From the NCBI GenBank assembly GCA_022843565.1, contig JALHNK010000007.1, positions 1-48,816 on the forward strand: a DNA stretch of 48,816 bases. The letters run 5' to 3'. A model generated the notes under the pieces. It was not told where the DNA came from, ran no database searches, and worked only from the letters and a program-made list of their open reading frames with translations. Position 1 is the stretch's first letter; every line of letters starts with the position of its first letter. Shown piece by piece: positions 36,006 through 45,402 of the stretch. The translations under genes were made by a program, and so were the position numbers. The stretch is from Phycisphaerales bacterium. Lineage in GTDB: Bacteria; Planctomycetota; Phycisphaerae; Phycisphaerales; UBA1924.

Positions 36006-36752
36006 TCAGGCGCGCCGACGGCGCGACAGCACCAGCCCGCCAAGGCCGAGACCCGCAGCGGCGCCGGGGCCGGGGATGGTGAAGAGGAAGTTCGTCGTCG
36101 CGCTCAGGTCGGCGTTGCCGAAGGAGTTGAGCGCGATCGCGTTGATCAGTCGATAGCTGCCGGCAGGCAGGTCGCCGACGACAACGAACGCGCCCTGCTG
36201 TCCGGGCAGGAAGATGCTGTTGAAGATGTTCTGCCACACAATGCCGTCAAACGACTGGAGCGAGACGCCGGTAAACGCGCCGCCCGCCGGAGTGCTGACA
36301 TTGCCGCTGAGGGTGTACGGGGCCGCGGCGTCGAGCGAGAAGAGCAGGATCAGCTCGTTGCCGGGGTTGCTGGCGTTCATGAGCGCGGTGCCCAGACCCG
36401 AGGATGTCACCGCAACGCGCGTTGATGAGCTGCCGCGGATGCTTTGGAACCCTGACAGCGGACCGGTGACGACATATTCCTGCTGGAGGCTCGACAGCGC
36501 GCTGGCGGCGTAGGGCTGATTGCCAGGCAGGAAGCCTTGCGTCGAGTTGCTGAAGCTCGCGTTCTCGCCATCGGCTTGGAGCAGAACGGCGTCCGACGCC
36601 CCACCGTCGCCGATGTTGGTATCGCCGCCAGCGCCGTAGACGTAGTTAAAGTTGAGCGTCGACGACCGACCGGTGAGCGTCTGACCAAACGACGCCGCGC
36701 TCAGCACAGACACACCGAAAGCGCAGATGAACGAACGTTGCAATGCAACCAT
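36006..36752 (-). CDS. Secreted PEP-CTERM-type surface protein
   Basis: 248 aa. A signal peptide ending near SFGQ (about residue 23), a Ser/Asn/Gly-rich beta-type body, and the C-terminal sorting signal IPGPGAAAGLGLGGLVLSRRRRA. ATG 36752 has an ideal GGAGGA site. There is no identifiable domain. The 403-bp gap upstream (36753-37155) has no gene; it holds a small palindrome near 36860-36879 and the terminator at 37076 belonging to the next surface-protein gene. Confidence 0.8.
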   Translation of the reverse strand: MVALQRSFICAFGVSVLSAASFGQTLTGRSSTLNFNYVYGAGGDTNIGDGGASDAVLLQADGENASFSNSTQGFLPGNQPYAASALSSLQQEYVVTGPLSGFQSIRGSSSTRVAVTSSGLGTALMNASNPGNELILLFSLDAAAPYTLSGNVSTPAGGAFTGVSLQSFDGIVWQNIFNSIFLPGQQGAFVVVGDLPAGSYRLINAIALNSFGNADLSATTNFLFTIPGPGAAAGLGLGGLVLSRRRRA

Positions 36753-37075
36753 GGTCTTCCTCCACATTGATGTGCCAGAGCGACCGAGAGAGCGGCCGTC
36801 GACACAGAACACTTCGCAAGCGAGACCGGCGAACCCGGCCGCCACCCACGATGATCAAGCGGGCACTCACGAGTGTGCCCATGCAAGACCCGAGAACATA
36901 CCCCCGATTTGGCCAACTGACCAGCAATATGAGGTCCGCAGCGGCGCTGTTTCACATTGGGCAACTTGGCGGCGTCAGTGTTCAGGCTGCGGCCATGGCA
37001 ACGCCGTCTGAGCCTGCGCCCGAGCTCGGCGGCGGCCGAGCCCCCCACCGCTGTGTCCGTGGCCCGCGATCACAG

Positions 37076-37110
37076 GACGACCCCGACGCGCAGGGCGAGC
37101 CGGGGTCGTC
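37076..37110 (-). terminator. Hairpin terminator downstream of PEP-CTERM-like gene
   Basis: gacgaccccg / cggggtcgtc (37076-37085, 37101-37110) with a 15-nt loop, 45 bp past the stop of the gene ending at 37156. Third member of the GACCCCG terminator set. Confidence 0.7.
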
Positions 37111-37155
37111 GTTGATTGCGTGATTCATGACTCGCGTGCTGAGCTCAGGAAGCGC

Positions 37156-38070
37156 TCAACCCCGCCGGCGCCGGCCCATCGCCGCGATCCCGGCCAGGCC
37201 GAGCAAGCCCGCCGCGCTCGGACCCGGCACCGCGTTGACGATCACGTCGTCCAGCACGAGTTCCGTTGTGCCGCCCATGCCGAACGGCGCGAGGCTGAAG
37301 TGGCCCCAGTTGATGAACTCGATCGTGACCGGCGCGCTGGGGTTGATCGGAACGAAGTTGAACTCCAGCCGCAGCGAGGAGCCGTACGTTGACGAGCCAG
37401 ACGGCACCGCGAAGTAGCGGATCGGATCCCCCGCCTGTGTGTTGGTGACACGCAGGCCGAAGATGCCCTCTGCACCCGGGCCGGCGAAGCTGCCGGAGGA
37501 TCCTTCACCGGAGATCCACATGCTCAGTAGATAGCTCGGCGAAGGCGTCAGATGCGTGTTCACCGTCTGCGTCAACACGCACGGCACCGGGAACGTTGGC
37601 CCCACATTCGTGATCGTCGGCGTCGATGCGAACGTCACCTCGCCCGAGGGATTGAAGATCGGCGCGACGTTCACCGTCGAACTCTGACCGTTGCCGAAGT
37701 ACATCGCGTTGACGCCGTGCGGGAGCGCGTCGCTGTTGGCGTGCCGCACGGGCGAGCCAAGATCACCGCCCCAGCGCGCGTAGGTGTTGGGCCCGCCGCT
37801 GGAAGACCATCCATACGGGACCGCGAAGGGCGTCGCGGTGGTTCCCGTCGCCCAGAAGACGCTGCTGCCGGTCGCACCCGGCCCCGGCTGCAACGCCGAG
37901 TTGCGGAACTCGAACGAGCCGTTGGTCACCAGATTGCCCGCGTGCGTGCCGAGCTGCGGGCCCAAGGGCAGGAGCGTGAGCTGCGCGCTGGCCGAAGCGC
38001 ACGCGAACGACACGGCCGCCGCGGCCAGCACCAGCACATGACACGAGCGCAATGAACGAACGGTGAACAT
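37156..38070 (-). CDS. Secreted PEP-CTERM-type surface protein
   Basis: 304 aa. A signal peptide to about residue 30 (ASASAQ), NLVTNGSFEFRN (start of a carbohydrate-binding-like jelly-roll segment often seen in PEP-CTERM proteins), LVLDDVIV, and the terminal sorting signal VPGPSAAGLLGLAGIAAMGRRRRG. ATG 38070 has GGAGAG upstream. It is in tandem with the surface-protein gene at 36006 but separated by 403 bp and its own terminator. Confidence 0.82.
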   Translation of the reverse strand: MFTVRSLRSCHVLVLAAAAVSFACASASAQLTLLPLGPQLGTHAGNLVTNGSFEFRNSALQPGPGATGSSVFWATGTTATPFAVPYGWSSSGGPNTYARWGGDLGSPVRHANSDALPHGVNAMYFGNGQSSTVNVAPIFNPSGEVTFASTPTITNVGPTFPVPCVLTQTVNTHLTPSPSYLLSMWISGEGSSGSFAGPGAEGIFGLRVTNTQAGDPIRYFAVPSGSSTYGSSLRLEFNFVPINPSAPVTIEFINWGHFSLAPFGMGGTTELVLDDVIVNAVPGPSAAGLLGLAGIAAMGRRRRG

Positions 38071-38388
38071 GGTCTCTCTCCTGGGGCTCTCGCCCGCGAT
38101 CGTCGCGGCCGCACCCACAAAGGCACGCCCGCTCATCACAGACTACGTGAAGGCCTCACACAACGCAAGGAAATTCCCAGTATGCAGACATCCCGAACGC
38201 GGACAAACCGCGAACGCCCCCGCGGCGCTCGCGGACGGGATCGGGCCGTCGGTCGGTTCGGGCCGACCGTTGGCAAATTGGGCAAACTCCTCGGCCGCCG
38301 CAGGCAGGCGCGCATCGCGCAGCAGGCGGCAGCAGAGTTCTCGCCGCGCGTTGGCCGGACTCCTGATTCAGTTCTTCGCCCGCACCGA

Positions 38389-40923
38389 TCACATCGGCGG
38401 GCCCGGCTCGCGATTGTCCGCGCCCGCATCGGCACGCTTCGCGGTCCTCGCGAGGTTCGCGGCGACCTTGCCGTAGCCCAACCCGACGGCGAGCATGGCC
38501 GAGCCCAACACCAGGAAGCTCACGGTGCGCCATTCGAGCGACAGCGCGGCCAGGTCGTATGCCAGCACCTTCATCAACGCGAGCCCCAGCAGCCCGAGGC
38601 CCGCGTGCCGGAGCCGCGCCCGCTGAATCACAAAGCCGAGCACGATGAGGCCGATCGCCAGCGCGACCCACCACACGCTCACGGCGGCCGCGGCTGACGT
38701 GGTGTCCGAGAACGCCAACCGAGCCACACGCGCGACCTCGAAACTCGTCGAGATAAACAACGTGCCGCCGGCGATCGCGACGCCCGTGCTCCACCGGCGC
38801 GAGCCCGAGGGAATCGACCAGTCGGGGTTGCCGGTTCGCCATCCGGCCACGAGCGCCGCGCCCGCCACCAACAACGACGCCCACAGACCCGGGTGGACGT
38901 ATGACGGAACGCGCACGCGAACCCACTCTTCGCCGACAAACTCGACGAGCCAGAAGACGACGATGAACTTGGTAGCCAGCGACGCCGCGTGATCGACCCA
39001 CAGCCCTCGCCAGAACCCGCTGATCAAGAGCAACGCCGACGCGACCACGGGCAGGACAAACACCAGCGATTGCGACTCGGACTGGGGATTGAACCAGAGC
39101 AACAAGCACAAAGCCGCGCCCGTGACGCCAGCGAACCTTGCCAGAAACAAACGCCACGCCGGAACAAGCGGCGATGGCGCTTCAGCGTTGAAGCCGATCA
39201 ACCGCGCCGTCGCGAGCCAGGCCGCCCCGAGCACCGCCGCGACCGCCATCCAGCGGCTCAGAGAGAGACCCGCGACAAGCACGCGTTCGCTGAGCACCGC
39301 ACTCTGCCAAGACTCGATGAAAACCAGTTGGAGGGTGGTCACACCCAGAAGCATCACGCCATACGCCGCCAGAGGCCACAGCTTCGCTCGTCGGGCCGCC
39401 ACGGCGGTGGCGACCGCGATCACACCCCACACCGCGAGCCTGAGCCAGTCAGAAAACGCGAGCGCGACCGCGACGGGGACCAGCGCGAAGCACTCGACAA
39501 TCAGCACCCCCGCGAACTTCTCCGCAAGGGTCGAGGGCTTGGCGCAGAGTCTCCGCACATCCGGGACAAGCCGCCACGCGAGCACCGCCGAGGCGAGCGC
39601 CATCGCCAGCGGCACCGTCCAATCCAAGGACTCCGCAACACCGCCGGCGCGCCGCAACACCACCAGCGCGACCAAGAGCGACCACACCGTCGCGCTCACC
39701 GTGCCCACGATCGCGGCACCCGCAGCGATCGTCGCGTCGGTCGTGCCCAGGGCCCATCGCGTCACTGCGCGGAACGCGTCGGCGTGCAGAAGAACCCACG
39801 TCGCCGCGATCAACATGAGCACCGGCGTCAGAGGGAGCCCGTCAGTCAGCAGCGCCCAGAGCCCACCGATGAACAGCGTGCCGATCAACGCCGTGGCCCG
39901 GACCGCGGCGAACATCGGCCCCCGCCACGCAGTCAACCCCAACGCGAGGCCCAGCAGCACCGTCAAGTGGATCGGCATCACCCAGGGCGACGGATTCTCG
40001 CTGCTGACCAGGAATGGGCAGAGGTAGCCACCGATCAGCGCAACCACGCCCACTGAGGCGTACTGCGAGCGCGCCGCGATGGCGATGCCCAGCAACGCAA
40101 CGCCCGCCAGAAGCCCGAACGCCACGCCCGGCGAGAACAGCTCAAACAGCCCGTAGGCCGCGTACGTCGAGAGATACACCACACCCAGGCCCGCGGCGTT
40201 CAGGCCGATGGCCGCCAGGGCGTTCATCTTCTTGCGCACGACCTCCGCTGCGCCCAGCATCGCGAGCCCGACCAGCACGCCCATGCCGCACTTCACGCCC
40301 GCGGGCACGGCGCCGAACCACCCGTTCCGCCACGCGACGAGCAACAGCAGGCCCATGCCGATGACAAACACCAGCGCGCCGACGACCGACGTCCAGCGTT
40401 GCCCGACGATCTGCTCCAGACTCACCCAGTCGGTCTTCACCGGCGCAGCCGCGGCCCGCTGCCCCTCAAGCCACCGACGCGCAGCCTCGCGCCGATCGGG
40501 CGACATGCCCGCGACGACGCCTTGGTCCTCCGCTGGCTGATCGCGTGTCGGCTCGGCGCGACTGATCACGCCACGACCGCTCGCAGAATCCCTCACGCGC
40601 GGCGGAATCGCCGAAGACGTGGGAGCAAGCGGCGGAGTGATTGAAGGAACCGACGGCGTTGGAGCCAGAACCTGCGGCGGTGTCTGCGATGGCGCGAAAC
40701 TCGACGGCGCGGTGAACGACGGCGCTGGAGTCTCGGTCGCCATTGGCGCAGGCGGTTGAGCCGGCACGGATGTCGAACCCAACGCCTCGTGCGGCGTCGT
40801 CACCGCGGCATCGGAAGCCGACTCAACGAACGCCTGCCCCAGCCGCTCCTCGATCCGCCGGAGCCGCTCTTCGAGCCGTTGAAACCGATCGTCGAGTGGG
40901 GATGGGGGTGGTGGGGTGGTCAT
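38389..40923 (-). CDS. Large DUF2339-type polytopic membrane protein
   Basis: 844 aa. The N-terminus has a short coiled coil (DDRFQRLEERLRRIEERL), then a Pro/Ser/Ala-rich linker to about residue 165, then WVSLEQIVGQRWTSVVGALVFVIGMGLLLLVAWRNGWF, the start of DUF2339, followed by more than twenty hydrophobic segments to the end. Family members are found in many bacteria and are of unknown function, perhaps in envelope homeostasis. Nothing in the neighbourhood clarifies its job. Confidence 0.85.
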   Translation of the reverse strand: MTTPPPPSPLDDRFQRLEERLRRIEERLGQAFVESASDAAVTTPHEALGSTSVPAQPPAPMATETPAPSFTAPSSFAPSQTPPQVLAPTPSVPSITPPLAPTSSAIPPRVRDSASGRGVISRAEPTRDQPAEDQGVVAGMSPDRREAARRWLEGQRAAAAPVKTDWVSLEQIVGQRWTSVVGALVFVIGMGLLLLVAWRNGWFGAVPAGVKCGMGVLVGLAMLGAAEVVRKKMNALAAIGLNAAGLGVVYLSTYAAYGLFELFSPGVAFGLLAGVALLGIAIAARSQYASVGVVALIGGYLCPFLVSSENPSPWVMPIHLTVLLGLALGLTAWRGPMFAAVRATALIGTLFIGGLWALLTDGLPLTPVLMLIAATWVLLHADAFRAVTRWALGTTDATIAAGAAIVGTVSATVWSLLVALVVLRRAGGVAESLDWTVPLAMALASAVLAWRLVPDVRRLCAKPSTLAEKFAGVLIVECFALVPVAVALAFSDWLRLAVWGVIAVATAVAARRAKLWPLAAYGVMLLGVTTLQLVFIESWQSAVLSERVLVAGLSLSRWMAVAAVLGAAWLATARLIGFNAEAPSPLVPAWRLFLARFAGVTGAALCLLLWFNPQSESQSLVFVLPVVASALLLISGFWRGLWVDHAASLATKFIVVFWLVEFVGEEWVRVRVPSYVHPGLWASLLVAGAALVAGWRTGNPDWSIPSGSRRWSTGVAIAGGTLFISTSFEVARVARLAFSDTTSAAAAVSVWWVALAIGLIVLGFVIQRARLRHAGLGLLGLALMKVLAYDLAALSLEWRTVSFLVLGSAMLAVGLGYGKVAANLARTAKRADAGADNREPGPPM

Positions 40924-41386
40924 GCGATGCTGGCTCAGCGCGGCCGAGCGTTCGGAGCATACTCGAACCGTCAGTGGATGATCAGTCTAGCAGACCGTCG
41001 TTTTCCAATCGAACGTGTCGCTGATTTCGGAGTGTCCTACGCACGTTTCTCGCGTCGATGTCGATCGTGGGTCGCCACGCGAAAGGCCTGAAGTCTCGAC
41101 GATCGAGACGCCACCTTGGCCGCCTCCGTGAGATTCGTGGCTCACAGAGTCGCAGCCGCCGCGCAGCATCCTGAACCAATCAGTTCCCTCAGCACATCTC
41201 TCATGCCTCGCTGCGCTTGTCGACTGCCCAGCCGGTCACGACATATGCTTTGACGGCGTTTTGGAGCCGAGGCACTCGGCGCTCGACGTTGCAACACTCC
41301 GCCGCCTCCAGCGAAGATTGAGGGTCACCGCCCACGCACAGGCGTGGATGGACCCGCCACAATCCGCAATCACCGAGGGAGAACTC
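40924..41386. other. 463-bp gap without a supported gene
   Basis: Short open frames occur on both strands (for example 40982-41179 minus) but none has a ribosome-binding site or recognisable sequence. It separates divergent genes and presumably contains their promoters. Confidence 0.5.
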
Positions 41387-41926
41387 ATGGACGACTCACT
41401 CGTAGAACGCGCCCGCGAAGTAGCCATCGCCTCGCACGACGCGTGCGGGCACACCCGCTCTGACGGCGCTCGCTACTGGACGCACCCTGAGCGCGTCGTC
41501 AAGACGCTCGCGGCCCATGGACTGCCGCCGGAGGTGCTCGCCGCGGCGTGGTTGCACGATGTTGCTGAGGACTGCCCCGCTGATGAGGCCGGCAGCCGCG
41601 AGCTGCTCGCACGCTTTGCCGTCGACTTCGGACCTGAAGTCGCGGCACTGGTGACCGAAGTGACCAACTACTTCGGCTCCGAAGCCACGATGGAGCAGAA
41701 GCAGGCCCGCCTGCGTGAGCACGCCCACACGATGAGCAACGGAGCGAAGTGGATCAAGCTCGCCGACCGTTTGGACAACATCACTGGCATGGTCGGATGG
41801 TCGCCTGAGAAGAAGCATCGGTACGCGACCGCGACGTTGCTGTTGCTAGAAGCGCTGAAGCCTTGGCCAGCAGGGGCAGAGGTACTCGCTGGCCAGATCG
41901 CAGGCGCGGCGGCTCGGCACACATAA
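41387..41926 (+). CDS. Small alarmone hydrolase-like HD-domain protein
   Basis: 179 aa, the size of MESH1-type single-domain (p)ppGpp hydrolases. HD signatures in order: YWTHPERVVKTLAAHG (first His), AAWLHDVAEDC (HD plus ED pair), FGPEVAALVTEVTN and IKLADRLDNITGM (last Asp). No synthetase or regulatory domain is present. GGGAG precedes ATG 41387. It is followed after 35 bp by a NADAR gene on the same strand. Hydrolysis of another nucleotide is possible; HD-domain family assignment itself is solid. Confidence 0.8.
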   Translation: MDDSLVERAREVAIASHDACGHTRSDGARYWTHPERVVKTLAAHGLPPEVLAAAWLHDVAEDCPADEAGSRELLARFAVDFGPEVAALVTEVTNYFGSEATMEQKQARLREHAHTMSNGAKWIKLADRLDNITGMVGWSPEKKHRYATATLLLLEALKPWPAGAEVLAGQIAGAAARHT

Positions 41927-41961
41927 CGGAACCAATTGACGGTTCAGTAGTACCATCTTCA

Positions 41962-42486
41962 ATGGCCTCGACACCCACACCAGAGCCGGGCCGCCGCGAC
42001 GCGGCCGACGATGACCTGCCACCGTTGTCGACGCCTCGGATCGACCGCTTCGTCGGCGACTATCGCTTTCTCTCGAACTTCTTTCCGCGCGAGGTGACCA
42101 GCGATACCGGGCACACCTACGCAAGCGTTGAGCACGCGTATCAAGCGGCCAAAGCGACAACCGAAGAAAACCGAATCGTGATCGCCGCGGCGACGAGTCC
42201 GAAAAAGGCGAAGCGCCGCGGTGCCAAGCTCCCCCCGCCGCCAGACTGGGAGGGCCGGAAGGTGGAGATCATGCGACGTCTGATTCGCCGCAAGTTCGCT
42301 CCCGGAACTGAACTGGCCGCCAAGCTGGTGGAAACCAAAGACGCCGAGCTTGTCGAAGGCAACGATTGGGGTGACACGTTCTGGGGTCGATGCGACGGCG
42401 TCGGCGAGAATCACCTCGGGCGGTTGCTGATGGAGACCAGAGCTGACCTTCGCGGGGCCTCATCGCCAGATGATCGTACTGCATGA
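41962..42486 (+). CDS. NADAR (YbiA-like) domain protein
   Basis: 174 aa. The NADAR fold is recognised by RFVGDYRFLSNFFP (about 27-40), TYASVEHAYQAAKA (about 52-65) and GNDWGDTFWGRCDGVGENHLGRLLME near the C-terminus. Known NADAR proteins are N-glycosidases: some act on damaged riboflavin intermediates, others remove ADP-ribose from guanine in DNA and neutralise DarT-type toxins. No DarT-like toxin is visible beside it. The gene lies between an alarmone-hydrolase-like gene and tRNA-Lys. A 235-bp gap follows in which I see no gene. Confidence 0.88.
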   Translation: MASTPTPEPGRRDAADDDLPPLSTPRIDRFVGDYRFLSNFFPREVTSDTGHTYASVEHAYQAAKATTEENRIVIAAATSPKKAKRRGAKLPPPPDWEGRKVEIMRRLIRRKFAPGTELAAKLVETKDAELVEGNDWGDTFWGRCDGVGENHLGRLLMETRADLRGASSPDDRTA

Positions 42487-42721
42487 CCCGACCCTGACTT
42501 CACGGGTCAACCGACGCAAGAGAGGCGCGGACTCGATCCGAAATCGTCTCGTTCCCAGGGTCGGATGCTTGCACGAAGCGTCTGCACGCGTGGACTACCT
42601 GCATGTTCACGCTGTCGCGAACCTCCGAAGTGCCTCGCACGCCACCGCTCCAGACCAAAACACACAAAGGCTTGCAGAGCAAGCCTTTCCGACCGTTGCG
42701 GCCATGTGCCAAGTTCCGAAA

Positions 42722-42794
<73 letters not shown>

Positions 42795-42858
42795 GGCGCC
42801 GCGTCGGCGCGGCTTGGTCGTGTAGGTTATCCGCCTGCGCGGGCGAGTCCACTCGTGG

Positions 42859-42900
42859 AAGTGGCAAAGTGGCGAAGTGGCAAAGTGGCAGAGTGGAAAG
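42859..42900. repeat. AAGTGGC 7/8-bp tandem array
   Basis: aagtggc, aaagtggc, gaagtggc, aaagtggc, agagtgg units. It is inverted relative to the array at 43023-43053; about 120 bp of very C-rich sequence lies between them. No gene is supported in 42795-43169. Confidence 0.8.
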
Positions 42901-43022
42901 GCCCCCGCCCCACCCCTCCCGACCGACCGCCCTGCGCGCGGCCCGAACCCACCGCCCAACCCCCCACCCTCCCCGCCGCCCCCGCCCCGCCCCCGCCTAA
43001 CCCCCCACCCCCCCCCCACCCC

Positions 43023-43053
43023 GCCACTCTCCCACTCAGCCACTTTCCCACTT
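43023..43053. repeat. CCACTTT/CCCACT 7/8-bp tandem array
   Basis: gccactct, cccactc, agccactt, tcccactt units form the second, inverted arm of the pair with 42859-42900, about 115 bp upstream of rpmF. Confidence 0.7.
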
Positions 43054-43169
43054 CCCCCCCGCCGATTGACCCACCGCACCGACCCCCCTATCTTTCTCTC
43101 CGCGTTCACGCCGTTGTGGCGTTGGACTCGGGTCGGCCGATTGTCCTGTCCGCAGTTGAGGAACCGAGC

Positions 43170-43370
43170 ATGCTTCCGAATCAAAAAGTCTCCTACGGCC
43201 GCACTCGTCGTCGTCGCAACCACCACGCGATGACTCCGATCACCGTCACCACCTGCCCGATCTCCGGTATGCCCAAGCAGCACCATCGCGTCAGCGCTGA
43301 GAGCGGCTACGTCCGCGCTGGCCTGCGGATCAGCGTGCCGAAGCTCGGCATCGGCATCGATCAGAAGTAA
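43170..43370 (+). CDS. rpmF: 50S ribosomal protein L32
   Basis: 66 aa. LPNQKVSYGRTRRRRNHHAM followed by a short strand region and HHRVSAESGYVRAG matches L32, a small basic protein of the large subunit. It has a single Cys, so it is the zinc-free type. GAGG lies eight bases before the ATG. It is followed by a terminator-like hairpin and plsX, the conserved rpmF-plsX order. Confidence 0.9.
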   Translation: MLPNQKVSYGRTRRRRNHHAMTPITVTTCPISGMPKQHHRVSAESGYVRAGLRISVPKLGIGIDQK

Positions 43371-43383
43371 TTGCAGTCCCCGT

Positions 43384-43430
43384 CGGGCGCAGCGGTTTGC
43401 ACGCTGCGCCCGCGTTGTTTTCTTTTCCGG
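43384..43430 (+). terminator. Terminator between rpmF and plsX
   Basis: cgggcgcagcg / cgctgcgcccg (43384-43394, 43402-43412) with a 7-nt loop, followed by a T-rich run (ttgttttctttt). It may partially uncouple plsX from rpmF. Confidence 0.8.
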
Positions 43431-43532
43431 CCGGTTCTCGGACGCCCCGCCCCCCCGCCCCCCCACCGTCCCCGCCTGCCCCTGGCCGGCACCCTCCTCC
43501 CCCGTCTCTTCCTTCAGCGAAGGATCTTCCGC

Positions 43533-44579
43533 ATGCGTCTGGCAGTTGACGTCATGGGCGGCGACCACGCCCCCGATGCGATTCTCAAGGGCTGTATCCA
43601 GGCTGTTGATGAGCTTGCGCCGGGCGATGTGCTGGTGCTGGTCGGCGATGAACCGACGTGCCGCGATTGGCTCGGCGAGGCGGGCTTCGGCAACGACAAG
43701 CGCTTCGAGATCGTCCACACGACCGAAGTGATCGGGATGGATGAGTCGGCGGTCGCTGCGGTGCGTGCCAAGAAAGATTCGTCGCTGAACCGCATGGCAG
43801 CCCTGGGCTCGCAGCGCGAGGCGAACCGTTGCGACGCCGTGGTGTCTGCGGGCAACACCGGCGCGTGCGTCGCGTCTGCGATGCAGTTCATGCGTCGCCT
43901 TCCGGGCGTGCATCGCCCGGGCATCGCGGTGCCGATCCCGACGTTCTACGGCTCGGTCGTGCTGGCCGACGCGGGCGCGAATCCTGAGCCGCGCCCGAAC
44001 CACCTGTGGCAATACGCGTTGATGGCCGAGACGGTCGCCAAGGTCGTGAACAAGGTGCAGTCGCCGCGCATCGGGCTGATCAACATCGGCAGCGAAGAGG
44101 GCAAGGGCACGGACCTGATCCGCGAGACGCACACGCTGCTGAAGAGCACGCCGCAGATCAACTACATCGGCTATGTCGAAGGTCGCGACCTGTTCAGCGG
44201 CATCTGCGATGTCGTTGTGACCGACGGCCTCGTGGGCAACACCCTGCTGAAAATGGCCGAGGGCATGGCCAGCCAGCTCATCAAGGGCATCTGCTCGGAG
44301 GTCATGAACGCCGACCCCGATCTCATGCTCAAGCTCGAGCCCATCTTCAAAGAGATGTTCCGCAAGAACGACTACCACGAGCACGGCGGCGCCCCGCTGC
44401 TCGGCGTCAACGGCATGTGCCTGATCGCCCACGGCTCCAGCGAGGCCAAGAGCATCCGGGCCGCGCTGCGCCAGTGCCGCAAGTACGTGAGCCTCCAGCT
44501 CAACGACGCGATCGTCAAGCGCATCGCCGAAGTGCCCGAGCCGCGCGGTTCGCAGGCTCCGCTGACCGTCGAGGCCTGA
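43533..44579 (+). CDS. plsX: Phosphate acyltransferase PlsX
   Basis: 348 aa. PlsX converts acyl-ACP to acyl-phosphate for phospholipid synthesis. MRLAVDVMGGDHAP at the start, VVSAGNTGACVASAM, DAGANPEPRPNHL, GLINIGSEEGKGT and CDVVVTDGLVGNTLLKMAEG and HGGAPLLGVNGMCLIAHGSS are all family hallmarks. The upstream open frame to 43371 lies over the terminator and is not translated. fabH, often next in the cluster, is not present here. Confidence 0.96.
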   Translation: MRLAVDVMGGDHAPDAILKGCIQAVDELAPGDVLVLVGDEPTCRDWLGEAGFGNDKRFEIVHTTEVIGMDESAVAAVRAKKDSSLNRMAALGSQREANRCDAVVSAGNTGACVASAMQFMRRLPGVHRPGIAVPIPTFYGSVVLADAGANPEPRPNHLWQYALMAETVAKVVNKVQSPRIGLINIGSEEGKGTDLIRETHTLLKSTPQINYIGYVEGRDLFSGICDVVVTDGLVGNTLLKMAEGMASQLIKGICSEVMNADPDLMLKLEPIFKEMFRKNDYHEHGGAPLLGVNGMCLIAHGSSEAKSIRAALRQCRKYVSLQLNDAIVKRIAEVPEPRGSQAPLTVEA

Positions 44580-44755
44580 GGCCGTTTGTTCGGGTTACAT
44601 TCTGTCGAATGGCCATCTTCGGCGCATCCACGGCGACAATTCCGCCCTGAGTGTCGTTCGCGATGCCGAACTCACGCCGACCCTCTGAAACCGTTTGTCC
44701 CGCGGCCCGAATATACTCCGTGGATCGCACGCATGGTGCGCTCGGAGGGATGAAC

Positions 44756-45370
44756 ATGGACATCGTGCTCTCGGTCATCATCGGAATCGGGCTCGCCGCG
44801 TCGTGCGGGTTCCGTGTCTTTGTGCCGCTGCTGGTGCTCTGCATCGCAGAGCGGGCCGGCGCGGTCTCGATTGGTACGAGCATGTCGTGGCTCACCAGCG
44901 ACTTCGCGCTCATCGCACTGCTGATCGCCAGCGCCCTGGAGATCGCGGCGTATTGGGTGCCTTGGCTTGATAATGCCCTGGACGTCGCCGCGACGCCCGC
45001 CGCGATCATCGCTGGCACGATCGCCGCCGCGAGCGTCTTCAGCTTCACCACCACGCCGCAGGGCGACATGCTCCGCTGGGCGGCGGCCATCATCGTCGGC
45101 GGCGGCGCCGCGGCGGCGGTGCAATCCTCCACGGTCGTCCTTCGCGCCGCCAGCACGCTGACCACCGGCGGCTTCGGCAACCCGATCTTCGCGACCATCG
45201 AGAGCGGTGCCGCGATTGGCACGAGCTTGCTGGCGATCCTGCTGCCGCTGTTTTTCGGGCTCGTTCTGCTGCTGGGCATCGTGATCGTGCTGACGGTGAT
45301 CGCGGTCCGACGGAGCAATCGCCGCCCGATGAGCGAGGGGTCGCTCGCGGGCGTGCCGAGCCGGGGCTGA
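44756..45370 (+). CDS. DUF4126 membrane protein
   Basis: 204 aa with about five hydrophobic segments. The N-terminal LSVIIGIGLAASCGFRVFVPLLVL, the LEIAAYWVPWLDNALDVAATPAAIIAGTI segment and TTGGFGNPIFATIESG match DUF4126, a family of small membrane proteins of unknown function. GGAGGG lies seven bases before ATG 44756 (an overlapping ATG at 44750 is less likely). Confidence 0.85.
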   Translation: MDIVLSVIIGIGLAASCGFRVFVPLLVLCIAERAGAVSIGTSMSWLTSDFALIALLIASALEIAAYWVPWLDNALDVAATPAAIIAGTIAAASVFSFTTTPQGDMLRWAAAIIVGGGAAAAVQSSTVVLRAASTLTTGGFGNPIFATIESGAAIGTSLLAILLPLFFGLVLLLGIVIVLTVIAVRRSNRRPMSEGSLAGVPSRG

Positions 45371-45402
45371 TCGGGACTGGGCTCGCTGGGTACCCTCGCA
45401 AT

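Noticed and set aside
38989-40056. 355-residue plus-strand open frame
   Set aside because: Antisense to the DUF2339 gene, with a composition typical of shadow frames in high-GC DNA.
41962-42486. DarT-NADAR toxin-antitoxin pair
   Set aside because: The upstream gene is an HD-domain protein, not a DarT-like ADP-ribosyltransferase, and no other toxin-like gene is adjacent.
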